Origin: Brachionus plicatilis
Lineage: Eukaryota; Rotifera; Eurotatoria; Ploima; Brachionidae
DNA length: 16,435 nucleotides
Assembly: GCA_010279815.1 (NCBI GenBank)
Contig: QEOQ01000344.1
Location: forward strand, 461,004-477,438
Direction of reading: 5' to 3'
Shown: positions 1-9,821 of the stretch, in pieces
Position numbering within the stretch: position 1 is the stretch's first letter
Layout of the letters: every line of letters begins with the position of its first letter
Made by a program: the position numbers and the translations under genes
The notes under the pieces: generated by a model
The model's database searches: none
What the model was told of the DNA's origin: nothing
Seen by the model: only the letters and a program-made list of their open reading frames with translations

Positions 1-100
1 CAACCTGAACTTATCTACTTAAAAAATTTATTATCTCCTAATAAAATTCATTGAGCTCAATAAAGTAATTACTTAAAGCTATAGAAATAAAAAATGTTCA

Positions 101-106
101 TTTATT
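101..106 (-). terminator. Candidate polyadenylation signal of the RING-ARM gene
   Basis: AATAAA on the minus strand, about 72 nt past the stop codon at 178-180. In DNA this AT-rich the hexamer is common, so position is the main support. Confidence 0.4.
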
Positions 107-177
107 CAATTTTAATAACACATTATGGTTAACCATGGCTGAGTCATAGTTTAAAAAAAATTTCAACAACTAAATTT

Positions 178-2092
178 CTAGCTAATAATATCTTGATTAT
201 CATCAAAATCATTGTCACTTGGCTCATCTCCTTCGTAGGACCCACTGCTTCTTGTCGAGATAAAATTTTCTGCAATTTTAGTTGCTTTTTGTACAACTTC
301 GGAATTAGTTGAATTTTTTAATACACTGAGAGTCTTTGGCACTTAATTATTAATTAAAAATTTTTCTTTAAAAAATATTTTATACAATTCTTACATTGAA
401 GGTCTTCAATAGTTACTTTTAAAACATTTTCTAAATTTTGCCCCACTGACTCAAAAACGCTCAAACACAAACTTTGCATAGAAGTATCCTCAATAGTAGC
501 TAATTGTTTATCGATTGCTTCCAGGGCGCCCAAATTGACCAAATATAACATTTGGTCTTTAGTTCCACCAGAAAACGCGTTCGAAATAACCCACAAAGCT
601 TCTTTTTTAATTTTGTACTCACCTATTCGGATCAATTCAATTATCCTTGGCATTATTCCGGAGTCAATTACCTGTTGAATTTGTTCACTAGTACCTGCAG
701 TTATGTTAGAAATAGTCCAGCAAATTTCTTTTAAATGACTTTTGCTCTTGGTAATTCCCAAGCACTTTTGAAAATCTTTTAGCACATCCAAGTCTAGAAT
801 AATCTGAGTTTGTTCATCACTGCCCGAGGCTATGTTTCCAATAATTCTGAGTACTGGTGTAACAACTGTCAATGATTGATGGCCAATTTTGTCTGTGACA
901 TTTTTTATTGTTATGTTATCTAAAAATAATTGTATCTGAGCTGTACTCCCGTCACTTAGATAACTAAGTCCCCATAGAATGTCCGTCAATACTTCACTGT
1001 CAGAACACTCGACCAGATATCTGTCCAAGACTGGCATCGCGTCTTTTATTTTTTCGAATTCGACAATTGGTTTAAATCTGAACAAATTGGAAAGACACCA
1101 AGCTGTGTTTTTGATAAAAGACAGTGGCTTTGTTTTATCATTTAGAAATCTAGATTTAAATAAAAAATTATATTTTTAACTTTTTTTTTTCTATTAAATT
1201 AAATTCTTAATTTTTAAGTAATTCCAAAAAAATGTAAATTAGATTGCTTTAAAAATAAGTTAAAATTGTTGAAATGATCAATTACTTTAATATTGGCTGA
1301 AGAATTCCATGGTTTAGTACCAAGTCTCTTGTATGAGCACCATCTCCGGCAATATTTCCCAAAGCCCAAACACTCTGCTCTTGAACCTCTTCCGATGTCG
1401 AATTCAACAAATCGATGAATTTTGGAACACCACCAGCTTTAATAATTGTCAGAGTCTGCATAGAATTACCAGATGCGATGTTGGTCAAGGCCCAAACGCA
1501 TTCAAACTGAATTTTGGCATCATTACTGTCCAATAATTCAATAAGTTTAGGAACTAGACCGGACTTAATTATTTCATCAATGGGCGGATGATTTTCTTTC
1601 GAAAGCAATTTTCGAACTTCATTTACTCCTATTAATTGTTGCTCTCTAGTTCCTTCCATTATCAAATGTATAAATTCAGGTTTTAATTGCTTTTTAAGAT
1701 ACAAAAAAAATTAGTAAAATTTTTTTATTCAAAAATTAATTATTTACATTTTGATGATAAATAAAATCTTCGTTTTTTTTATTTTCAAATTCTTGGTTGA
1801 CGCTTGGTAGGGTTAGGGAATTTGGCAAAGGTGTTGAATGTGGTATGTTTTTTTTATCTTTTAGATTCGAACTTGTGCTTATCATGTCCAACATTTCGTA
1901 ATCGGGAATAATTTGATTGAAAAGCGAGCCACATCTTGAGCAATTTTTGGAAAATAGTTTTTTGATGCACTCATGGCAAAATGTGTGCCCGCAAGGTATA
2001 AGGCATTCAGGTCTGCAAGCATTGTGATCATAGTTTTGCTTGCACACAAAGCAATAAGTAATTTCCTTTTTCCTGTCAATTACCACTACCAT
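178..2092 (-). CDS. RING finger-importin alpha-like ARM repeat protein (four exons, about 555 aa)
   Basis: Exons, in transcription order: 2092-1748, 1689-1286, 1149-395, 341-178; introns are 58, 136 and 53 nt, all GT-AG, and the joined phases are open. Residues 14-54 form a C3HC4 RING (C14, C17, C34, H36, C39, C42, C51, C54), the zinc fold of many E3 ubiquitin ligases. From about residue 120 the protein follows importin alpha from ARM1 to ARM10. The W-x3-N pairs of the major NLS groove are present (W181/N185, W223/N227, W267/N271), as are ARM5 W309/Y313, the ARM6 R-x3-N and the ARM7-8 W-x3-N pairs. The tail is acidic. The importin-beta-binding (IBB) domain expected at the N-terminus is absent. 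The ARM1 exon has no usable ATG of its own, and an in-frame TGA precedes the ATG at 2092, so the RING exon is the natural start. Inferred role: an E3-like adaptor that binds NLS-type peptides. The ARM identity is firm; the fusion rests on one splice join. Confidence 0.8.
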
Positions 2093-2917
2093 TTTGAAGA
2101 AAATAAAATTAAGAAATCAATCTTATTTTTTTTTCAGATACATATTTGTTGGCATTGGATACACAATCTTAAGAAATGCTGAATGTGGCTAAATTATGCA
2201 ATTAAATAAATAAGTTTTCGGATTTACTTGATATCTCTTCACATGTAGTCATGGCAATTGTTTTCTCTTGAATTTTGTTCTCAAATTTTCCTCGAATTAA
2301 AGACTTTGTTCAGAAGTATTTTAAAATTTAATAAAATTCGATTCTTCGGCTTGAATCCTCCAGAAAAAATAATGGTGATGATCTTGTGCCAATTTGGTTG
2401 TTAAATATAAACTATAAAAATTATTTACATCTTCAAGAACAAAACATTTTTTATTCATTCAATTCAATTGAGCTTTTTTATTATATTTTTTTATTGATTT
2501 AAAAATTAAAAATTTAAATTTAATTCTTATTCTCATTTAAATAAAAAAAAACAAACTTTTCCTAGGGAAATAAATGAAAAGATTCTAAATTCTAAACAGA
2601 AACTGAATTTTTTATTATTCTTAGTTAAAAGTGATTCAATTAAAAATGTAAAAGTTAAAAAATTTCACCTAATTCAATCGTACAAAATAAAAGCTGAATA
2701 AACAATTTAAAGAAATTAAACAATACAATTATTTTTTTCTAATCAATAAAAAACGTGAGAAGTGTTTATTTTTAATTGTTACTCCAAAGAGCTAAATTTT
2801 TTTTAATTAACAGAAAATCTTCAAAGATTTTTTTTTTCGAAAAGTTAAATTTTAATTCTGAAAAAGTTTTCAAAAAATTGCGACAAAATCTTTGTTTTTC
2901 TAATTCTTTTCTGTAAA

Positions 2918-3162
2918 TACCGTAAATATTTGTTTTTTAATGTCGCACTAAAAGCCCATGAATTAGGTTATGGTGCCTCGAAATAATTGAATTTTTCAAG
3001 GCTTAAGATAGCAAAAATAAAAATCTATGCAACTGAAAGCCTACTTGATGACGAAATTTTCAATTTTGATTTTTTAGTAAGTCGAAAAAAATATTTTTTC
3101 AAGGTACCAAAACCAAATTCTTGGACTCTTAGTGCTACGTTAAAAAAAAAATATTTACAGTA
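2918..3162. mobile_element. 245-bp foldback element, probable Tc1/mariner-type MITE
   Basis: Bases 2918-2983 and 3097-3162 are inverted copies of each other: by eye 55 of 66 positions match without a gap. Both outer ends are TA dinucleotides, followed inward by C(C/T)GTAAATATT. That fits the TA target duplication and the C-n-G-T-style termini of Tc1/mariner elements. The 113-bp centre has no ORF, so it is non-autonomous. The family assignment is inferred from the ends only. At 83% arm identity it is an older insertion. Confidence 0.65.
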
Positions 3163-3758
3163 ATTTAATAATTAAATTTTTTAAATAATAAAACATTAAA
3201 TAAATTGATTTAAAAATTTTAATTTTGATATTTAAAAATAGATTTTAAATAGATGATTTTTATTAAATTTTAATCAGACTTCAAAAGTCAAAAAAAAAGT
3301 AATATTAAAGTCTTTTCAAAATCAAGCCAGTTATTTTGAAAAAATCTTTTTTGTATTTAAACTTACGAATAATTTTATCATTGCTTTGTTTAAAATTTTA
3401 TTTTGAATTTATGATGATTTAAAACTTTTATATGTTCCACATTTTTTTTAAACACTTTAAATTACAAAATAAATAAGAATTAAATTTTAAGCTAAATTAA
3501 TTATTAAAAAATATGAAAATACAAAATCAACTTTAATTAAACTGTGAAAAAAATTAAAAAAATTTCAAAGAAGCACCTTAATAAATTCACATAATTTCAA
3601 ATAGATTTTCCTTTTAAACACTTTGAAAAATCATTATAAAATTAATTAAAATTACAGTTAAATAGAAGAATCATTTATTCGATAGCAGGAAACTTTTTAA
3701 AAATGATAAAATTCAGAAAAATAAATTACAAAAATTTTAATTTTATTAAAAATATATC

Positions 3759-3764
3759 TTTATT
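3759..3764 (-). terminator. Candidate polyadenylation signal of the orphan low-complexity gene
   Basis: Minus-strand AATAAA, about 46 nt beyond the stop codon at 3810-3812. Confidence 0.4.
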
Positions 3765-3809
3765 TGAAGAAAAAAATGACTATAAATCCTTCTAATGAAT
3801 TTAAATTAT

Positions 3810-5276
3810 TTAATAATTAGCAAGGACAGTGTTTCGCGGATAATTTAAGCGCTTTTTGTCAGATTCATTAGATTTTTTACTATTCGCAGTTTTCAAACTT
3901 GATTTAACTCTCGCTTCATTTAAATCTTCATTTTTAGACCTAGGAGATAACCGCGGAAGACTTTCTGCTGAATTATAATTCACCGATTCTGTCATTTTGT
4001 CCATCTGAGGATAAATCTGACCAGATGCAAATTTCTGCATACCAGAAAATGGCTTTCTTGATGCTAAAGAATCGGAATTTTTATTTATCGGTGGCAAACT
4101 ACTACTATTAGTAAATCCATTTGAAAATCGAGCACTACTTTGATTATCTAGATTTGGATTTGAATTAAATTTCATATTTTCACTTTTTTCCAATGGTTGA
4201 ATCTTTTCAATTAGACTGTTATCAACAGCAGAACCATCCTCTCCATAATCAATATTTGTGTAGTAATATCCATCAAATAAGTTTGATATAAAGTTTAATT
4301 TATTTCGACCAAATTTTGATTTAGCACCCTGTCGGCTTGTGGTTGTTGCTTGAGAATCATCGTTCAGCGACTCACCATTGTTAGATTTGGCATTACCTCC
4401 CTTTTTAGTTTGTTCATCATCTTCTTTGTCATGAAATAGTAAAATGGGAGATGGTCCTCTATCAGATTCATCTTGTTCAAAATTTTTTTTATTTGTTCGC
4501 TGTCCATATTGTCCATTAGGTCCATAAAGTCCATTAGGTCCATAATATCCATTTGGTCCATAAGGTCCATTTGGACCATTTAAGTTATTAAAATTATTAA
4601 AGCCTGGACCCGGACCAGCATTGGTAATCTGTCCATTTTTTTGCTGAATCAAACCTGGATTGGGATTTATAAATGGCCCGTTGTTTCGCTGTGGTGTTGT
4701 GCCAAGGCCTAAAGGATGAACTGGTCGCGGATTTTGGATAGAATTTTGAGGCATATTGTAAGCTTGATTTGGAGCCACTGGTCGGAAGTTATTTTGATTT
4801 TGAAAATTAGGGGCTCCCATTCTGATATTTTGGCCATAAATTGGAACTTTGATGAAAGGAACTGCTACTCGTGTGAGAATAAAAGGTTGAGGTTGGGCTA
4901 AAACTACAGGGCGGTATTTTGGAGTACTTCGTATAAGACTTAGGGTTTTTTGTCCGTGTGTTACAGGTATTTCAGGTTTTATTTGTTGTGCTACTATCTT
5001 AGGCTGATTTTTGTATTTAATGTGGACTTTTTTCATTTTTTTTTTAGTCTCTGGTACCGGGGTTTCGATGATGATGATTTGTTTTGGACGGCGTTTTTTT
5101 CTTGATTTTACCCGTGTTTGATTTTCAGCTATTTCCTCCGTATGGTTCAGAGGGACAATTAGTTTTTCTTCCGTTTTAAGGTAGTTTTTTTCAACATTTG
5201 ATGGAGATTGTTTAGAAGCTTCGTTTAAATCTGGAGTTTTTATGATCGAAAAATCTTTATGGCTTTCGGCGCTCAT
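3810..5276 (-). CDS. Low-complexity, intrinsically disordered protein with GPNGxY repeats (488 aa, single exon)
   Basis: I do not recognise this protein. It is one uninterrupted 488-codon frame starting at an ATG, in a region where most genes are cut by 50-nt introns. Visible parts: an acidic/polar N-terminus; a strongly basic patch at residues 57-64 and more lysines at 78-90, which resemble a nuclear localisation signal; a Pro/Gln/Asn-rich stretch at about 120-230; four tandem GPNGxY units at 234-257; then a Ser/Asn/Lys-rich, mixed-charge C-terminal half with no hydrophobic core. There is no signal peptide, membrane segment or cysteine. The composition suggests disorder, perhaps scaffolding or RNA/protein binding, but no function can be assigned. 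Length and absence of stops in AT-rich DNA argue that it is real. Confidence 0.75.
   Translation of the reverse strand: MSAESHKDFSIIKTPDLNEASKQSPSNVEKNYLKTEEKLIVPLNHTEEIAENQTRVKSRKKRRPKQIIIIETPVPETKKKMKKVHIKYKNQPKIVAQQIKPEIPVTHGQKTLSLIRSTPKYRPVVLAQPQPFILTRVAVPFIKVPIYGQNIRMGAPNFQNQNNFRPVAPNQAYNMPQNSIQNPRPVHPLGLGTTPQRNNGPFINPNPGLIQQKNGQITNAGPGPGFNNFNNLNGPNGPYGPNGYYGPNGLYGPNGQYGQRTNKKNFEQDESDRGPSPILLFHDKEDDEQTKKGGNAKSNNGESLNDDSQATTTSRQGAKSKFGRNKLNFISNLFDGYYYTNIDYGEDGSAVDNSLIEKIQPLEKSENMKFNSNPNLDNQSSARFSNGFTNSSSLPPINKNSDSLASRKPFSGMQKFASGQIYPQMDKMTESVNYNSAESLPRLSPRSKNEDLNEARVKSSLKTANSKKSNESDKKRLNYPRNTVLANY
4506..4577 (-). repeat. Four 18-bp coding tandem repeats (GPNGxY)
   Basis: Residues 234-257 of the orphan protein are four consecutive hexapeptides, GPNG followed by P, Y, L or Q and then Y. 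At DNA level the unit is 18 bp and its copies differ at few bases, so it probably arose by recent slippage and may vary in copy number between individuals. Confidence 0.85.
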
Positions 5277-6120
5277 TTTTTAATTAAATAAATTTTTTAT
5301 TTTGTTTTTTAAAAAAGAAATTTTTTTATTTGTATAAAAAATAAAATCCAAAAGATTTAGGTTTATATTTTGTTATTTTACTCAATTTAAAATTTAAATT
5401 AGAAACGTTTTTTTGATATAGAAAATTTTATGTTCATTGCTTATTTATTCAACTTTTTAACTGAATTCAAATAAAAAAATTAAAATTTTTAACAATATTG
5501 ATTTAATAAAAAAAATTATTAATGACGAAAGAAATGTTCCATTATTATGTGTTTTTAGTTTCTGTTTCAAAGTTTAATTATTTTGTTTGATTTGAAATTT
5601 AAAATTTTATTAAAATAATTGGAGTTTAATATAGGCAAAAAGATTTAATTTATTTTTAAAGCTATTTAATTTAAAAAATCTAATAATTTTTTTCTTTATT
5701 TCTATTTTTTTATAAATTAAAAACAAAAGAAAAAAGAAAATAAAGACAAAAGAAAACCCTTTGGCAATTCCACTCATAAACAAAACTTTATAAATAAACT
5801 CTTTTGTGTTGACAATTTTAAATCAAATCAAAAAATAAATTAAATGTTACAAGCTGATGATTGACAGTTTTAAAAAGAAACTAATTATTGATCATTTATA
5901 CATCAATTAAAATAAAAATTTTCTGTTTTAAATTTATCAAGCAAATAATTATTATTTTTAAAAATATTTTAAAAATTTTAAAGAAATGTTAACATCAGTG
6001 AAAAACAAATATTTTTTGGCCAAATTATTTAAATTTCAATTAAAGCAGAAATTAATTTTTGGAAAATAATTGAGTTAGATAACTTTATTTAAAAAAAAAA
6101 CAAAAATTAATTTAAAACTT
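5277..6120. other. AT-rich intergenic spacer upstream of the orphan gene and downstream of MCRS1
   Basis: No coding frame, RNA gene or clear inverted repeat seen in 844 bp. It must contain the promoter of the orphan gene (toward 5277) and the 3' end of MCRS1 (toward 6120). A minus-strand AATAAA at 6084-6089, about 32 nt past the MCRS1 stop, is its likely polyadenylation signal. Confidence 0.6.
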
Positions 6121-7552
6121 TTACAAAAGATTCTCCACAATTTGATTTGAATTGAACTTTGAAATATTATTGTAATTTACCAAAAAAAGCATCGAAATGT
6201 CGCCAAGCTTATAAAAAAAAATTTAAATTTTGTTCAAATAGTAATATGATTTTTAAAAAAATTATGAAACCCTCACGAGATTAATGTCAAAATTTGAAAT
6301 TTAAATTAAATATTTGAATTTACCTCAATGACAGACTTGTCAAAAATTTGTGTTTTCTTATTTTGTTCGATTATTTTTCCATCAACATAACTTTGAATTT
6401 TACCTAAATTTGACAAAACGAATACATTCTGGTCCATCAATGAAATTCTGAATTGAATCCTTGATATTTTTTTACTAAATAATTCATATGGAGACAAATC
6501 AACATCTACTGTTTTCGATCTTCCAAATGTTATCTGAAAAAAAAATTTCTTATCCAAAGCTGAAAAATTGAAAAAACTTGCCTCAGGTTTTGACATGGTA
6601 TAGCTAAAATGTTCACTGTAAACAACAGCTAAGCAATCGGGATTCTCAAAAGGATTCTCAGTGCCTTTAAAATTAGTTAGATTTGAATCATTTAATTTTT
6701 AAAAATACCATTTATTTTGTCTATTATTCCTTGCCACAAAAATAGCTCTGCTTCGGCTTTTTTTATATTATCTATCAGGCTATCATACGCTTCATTTAAA
6801 TCTGTTTAAATTAAATTTAATAATTTTCCTTTAATTGTTTTAAAATACAGACCATTTTCTAGATGTTCATCAAGGTGAAAATTTTGATCAATGTCTTCAT
6901 CATTCAAAGCCGCTTCTATTTTCTCAAAATTAACGATCTCATTTGAATTATCCACAAAATCCAAATTGTCGACCACTATTTGATCTTTGAGCAAATTTAA
7001 TTTTTTAAAAATGCTATATTGTTTCATGAGGTCATTTTTAGTGCGCGAAGGGTGGAAAAATTGTCTGTTTTTCAAAAGAAAATCGTCAAAAAATTCTTTA
7101 GAATTTATTTTCTATCAAACAAAATAAAATATTTAATTATTATTCTTAGGATCATTTTTTTTCTTACAGAATCAAGTTCTAATATCAGAAAATTTTCATT
7201 GTTGTTGAACGGAACTTGCTTGTCAATACGAGATAAATCATCAATATGAAGCTTTTTAACATTTTTGCGAATCATTCTGGCAAAAAAATGAATAAATTTA
7301 GATAAAAAAAAATTAAAAAATTTACTTAGATATTTGTTGGTCGCTTAAAAAAGCGTTCCATCTTTCTTCGAGCTCATTTAATTCGAATCGAGTTGAAAAT
7401 TTGGCCAATTTATGGACATCATTTATATCATTGAGGTTTAATACCGACTGAATTAGCAAATAATCATCTTGAGGGCGCCATTTTCCCATTGACCGGGCCA
7501 CATTCAACAATGGGCCCTTTAATTTACGGATTTTTTTTACCTTAGGTTTCAT
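6121..7552 (-). CDS. MCRS1: Microspherule protein 1 homologue, FHA domain (seven exons, 355 aa)
   Basis: Exons: 7552-7326, 7276-7168, 7111-6853, 6801-6709, 6664-6582, 6533-6324, 6207-6121. Introns are 49, 56, 51, 44, 48 and 116 nt. Residues about 20-76 match the conserved MCRS N-terminal domain (SMGKWRPQDDYLLI, then the ERWNAFL motif). A middle region includes the conserved LMKQY segment. Residues about 250-340 are a C-terminal FHA domain with the GR turn (ITFGRSK, VDVDLS). In other animals MCRS1 belongs to INO80 and NSL chromatin complexes, and to spindle and nucleolar assemblies. The ATG at 7552 follows an in-frame TGA at 7561-7559; the long N-terminal extension of the human protein is absent, or lies in an unrecognised upstream exon. 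The fifth intron is GC-AG and in frame. The FHA histidine position appears to be Arg (KISRIQ). Confidence 0.9.
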
Positions 7553-8293
7553 CAAATATCAATAAAAACTAAAAATAATTGTACTCTTCAAGCATTCAAA
7601 CAAAATTTAATTTTATATTAATGTCATATTTAATTAAAAACAAACTTAACAAATGCTTGTACATGAAAATATTTATTTTTGTTGGCACCACCGTGAGCCG
7701 TTTCTGCCAAAGTCTAGGAAAAAAAAATTAATTAAATTATAAAGCTTTGATAAATAATAAAAATAAAAATAATAATAGATAATGTAAAAATTTTAATTTA
7801 AATGTTTGGTTTAAGTGTTTTGAAATTTTAGTTTTAAGCTAAAAAAAATTTACATAAAATAGTTTGATTTTTTTTAGGTACAAAAATTTATCTTATTTTA
7901 ATAAAAAATTGCTTTTTATATTTCCAAAATAACATTTATTAAAGAAAATTCAATTATTAAGTGTCAAAGATAAAAAATTGGGGTACTCTGTTTTATATTA
8001 GGATTCAATTTTTAATAAAAAGTCAAGTTTTAATCAATTAAGTGTAAATAAATAAAATTTAGTGTTTTTTTATTTAATTTGGTGTTAATTAATTTTTTCA
8101 TGTATAATCTTAATAATTGGGCAATTTTATTTAATATTTGGGGGGAAAAAATTAAAGTTTTGTGGTATCGATTTTTATGGCACAAAAAAAAATTATATTG
8201 TATCAAAATTTTTTATTAAAAAATTTGTAATAAATCGGACCTAAATAAATTTAAAAATTTTCATTTTCCATTAATAAAATTCTTTTAAAAATA
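7553..8293. other. AT-rich spacer between the esterase gene and MCRS1
   Basis: 741 bp, mostly A/T-rich with no recognised gene. It should contain the MCRS1 promoter and the esterase 3' UTR. A short minus-strand uORF (MLEEYNYF then stop) lies just upstream of the MCRS1 start. The one GC-richer patch, 7630-7713, is listed separately. Confidence 0.6.
7630..7713 (-). other. Exon-like island, unassigned (possible terminal exon or MCRS1 5' exon)
   Basis: On the minus strand a pyrimidine-rich run ending CCTAG (acceptor AG at 7715-7714) precedes a 27-codon open frame ending at TAA (7632-7630). The frame contains ETAHGGANKNKYFHV. Its base composition is clearly less AT-rich than the surroundings and codon-like. 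I recognise no family. A GT within it (at CAT|GTACAAG) could act as a donor, so it might be an upstream, perhaps non-initiating, exon of MCRS1 or the remnant of another gene. Confidence 0.3.
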
Positions 8294-9821
8294 TTATAAA
8301 TTCTCATTCATATAGCTAACCATGTCTTTGACCATTAAGTCAGCTAATTCGTAACCAGTTAATTCTCCAACAAGAAGAGCAATTCCATGAAATCCATTTT
8401 CATAAAACTTCACAGTTACATCCACACCTGCATTTCTAAGTCTTTCGGAATACAAAATACCCTCGTCTTTTAAAGCGTCCCATTCGGTAATCATAAAGTA
8501 TGTCTTTGGCAACCCAATTAAAGACTCGTGTTCAGCAAAAAGAGGAGTTATTCTTGGATCACACGCTTTTTTGAAATAATCAAAATACTTCGGGTCCTTG
8601 AGCACACTATTTTGGTCTAATTCATAGGCTGGAAAAAGCTCAGCTTCTTGCTGATAATAATTTTTGCCACTTCGATACTGTTCTGGTATTTGGCTAACAT
8701 TCAAGTATGACTCGATCAAGCGTCGCTGCCTTGGGTCAGTAATCAGCAAGGTATGATTATTCACAGCTAGATTTAATCTTATTTCTTCACTTACATTAGT
8801 GATGCCGAGATACCATGACACGTAGTCTACCAAGTCCACTTGGGTTGCTCTAACCAGACCTGTGTCAGAGTAGTGAATCAAAGAAGGCAAGTGGAATGTA
8901 AACATTTGAAGCCATGGATAAATTAACACTTGAATTTTGGGTAGTTTAACTTTTTCATTGAGCATTCTTTGTGTTGTCACAGCCACCGCGTTTCCACCTT
9001 TAAATAATACCAAATTAAAAAAAAGAAAAAAAAGAAATTTTTATTAAAATTGCCTGCTGAATCTCCAGCAATAACCAATTTTTCCGAGTCAACTTTAAAT
9101 TCTTTATAGTTTTCAATAACATACTTAACAACTGTGAAACAATCATTTGTCGGCGCTGGAAAAGGATGTTCCGGTGCCATCCTGTAGCTTTTAGAAAACA
9201 AAAAATTAAAAAAAAATTTATTTTTTTTTTTAAATATTTTACTCTACAGAAACAACTAATATATCCATTGTCTTAACTATTTGAATTAAAAAAAGGTCAT
9301 AAAGATCTTGATGAAAAAATTGAAAAAAATATTTAATTTTGATTATTATTAAAAGATTTACCAAGTCCGCCGATTGCGTAGCCACCTCCATGAAAATAAA
9401 CCATCACAGGTCTTTTGTCAATACTTGAATCGGGTCTTTCATAAATTCTCACCCCTACATTTTCTATCATTGTGTTATTTATCTTAAAATATTTAATTAG
9501 GTTTTGCACTATTTTTAATTATTAAGCTAACCTTTATTTTATTATTTATTAATGGTATAGTCTTGCTCATTAAGTCTACCAAAAAGCGAAGATTGGACGC
9601 CTGGGTTCCTATGTTCAGTGCATCTCCAATTTTAGCCTTTAAAGTGTTTATTTTACTGCGAAAAAGAGCGATAATTTAATTACCAAAATTCCGGAAATTT
9701 TAAGAGCCAGAAATTTTGTTTTGAAAAAAAGTGGCCGCTCTAGACTATCGGGCACGTACATTACCGAAAATTCGTAGCCTACAAACACTGCTACTATGAG
9801 TGCCAAAGTCCAATATTTCAT
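8294..9821 (-). CDS. AADAC: Arylacetamide deacetylase-like serine esterase, alpha/beta hydrolase (six exons, 421 aa)
   Basis: Exons: 9821-9684, 9636-9532, 9482-9362, 9306-9243, 9187-9054, 8997-8294; introns are 46-56 nt. The protein is a membrane-anchored member of the hormone-sensitive-lipase (HSL) group, which hydrolyses ester or amide bonds of small lipophilic substrates. An N-terminal hydrophobic segment (residues 4-20) fits a type II signal anchor facing the ER lumen. The oxyanion motif HGGG is at 112-115. The nucleophile motif GDSAGG has S186. The catalytic Asp is D361 (EWDALKDEG) and the His is H391 (NGFHG). VDYRMAPEHPFP at 142-153 is a family hallmark. About 400 residues is normal for AADAC. 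The intron splitting the GDSAGG glycine codon is GC-AG. The exon 1/2 join is the least certain. The precise paralogue (AADAC, AADACL or NCEH1) cannot be decided. Confidence 0.9.

Larger units (their letters stand above)
2093..3809. other. AT-rich intergenic spacer between the RING-ARM gene and the orphan gene
   Basis: No gene recognised in 1.7 kb. Two parts stand out. Bases about 2145-2400 are less AT-rich than the rest, with short open stretches on both strands but no recognisable protein; they may hold 5' UTR or promoter sequence of the RING-ARM gene. Bases 2918-3162 are a foldback element, listed separately. The rest is A/T homopolymer-rich sequence without visible coding bias. Confidence 0.6.

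Noticed and set aside
1282..1704. ARM-repeat frame as a separate gene with its own start
   Set aside because: Its 5' codon is TTG, not ATG, and the first real Met is inside ARM1. Good splice sites join it to the RING exon upstream and to the exon starting at 1149 downstream.
1882..2079. Second minus-strand frame over the RING exon
   Set aside because: Out-of-frame shadow of the RING coding sequence; it lacks the zinc-ligand pattern.
4364..4579. Frame with a repeated MDLMD/MDFMD pattern
   Set aside because: It is the shifted reading of the 18-bp GPNGxY tandem repeat in the 488-aa gene.
9637..9683. TTTTTCGCAG as acceptor for the first esterase intron
   Set aside because: It looks like a fine acceptor, but it would give a 28-nt intron and an immediate in-frame TAA. 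The AAAG acceptor ending at 9637 gives 47 nt and keeps frame.
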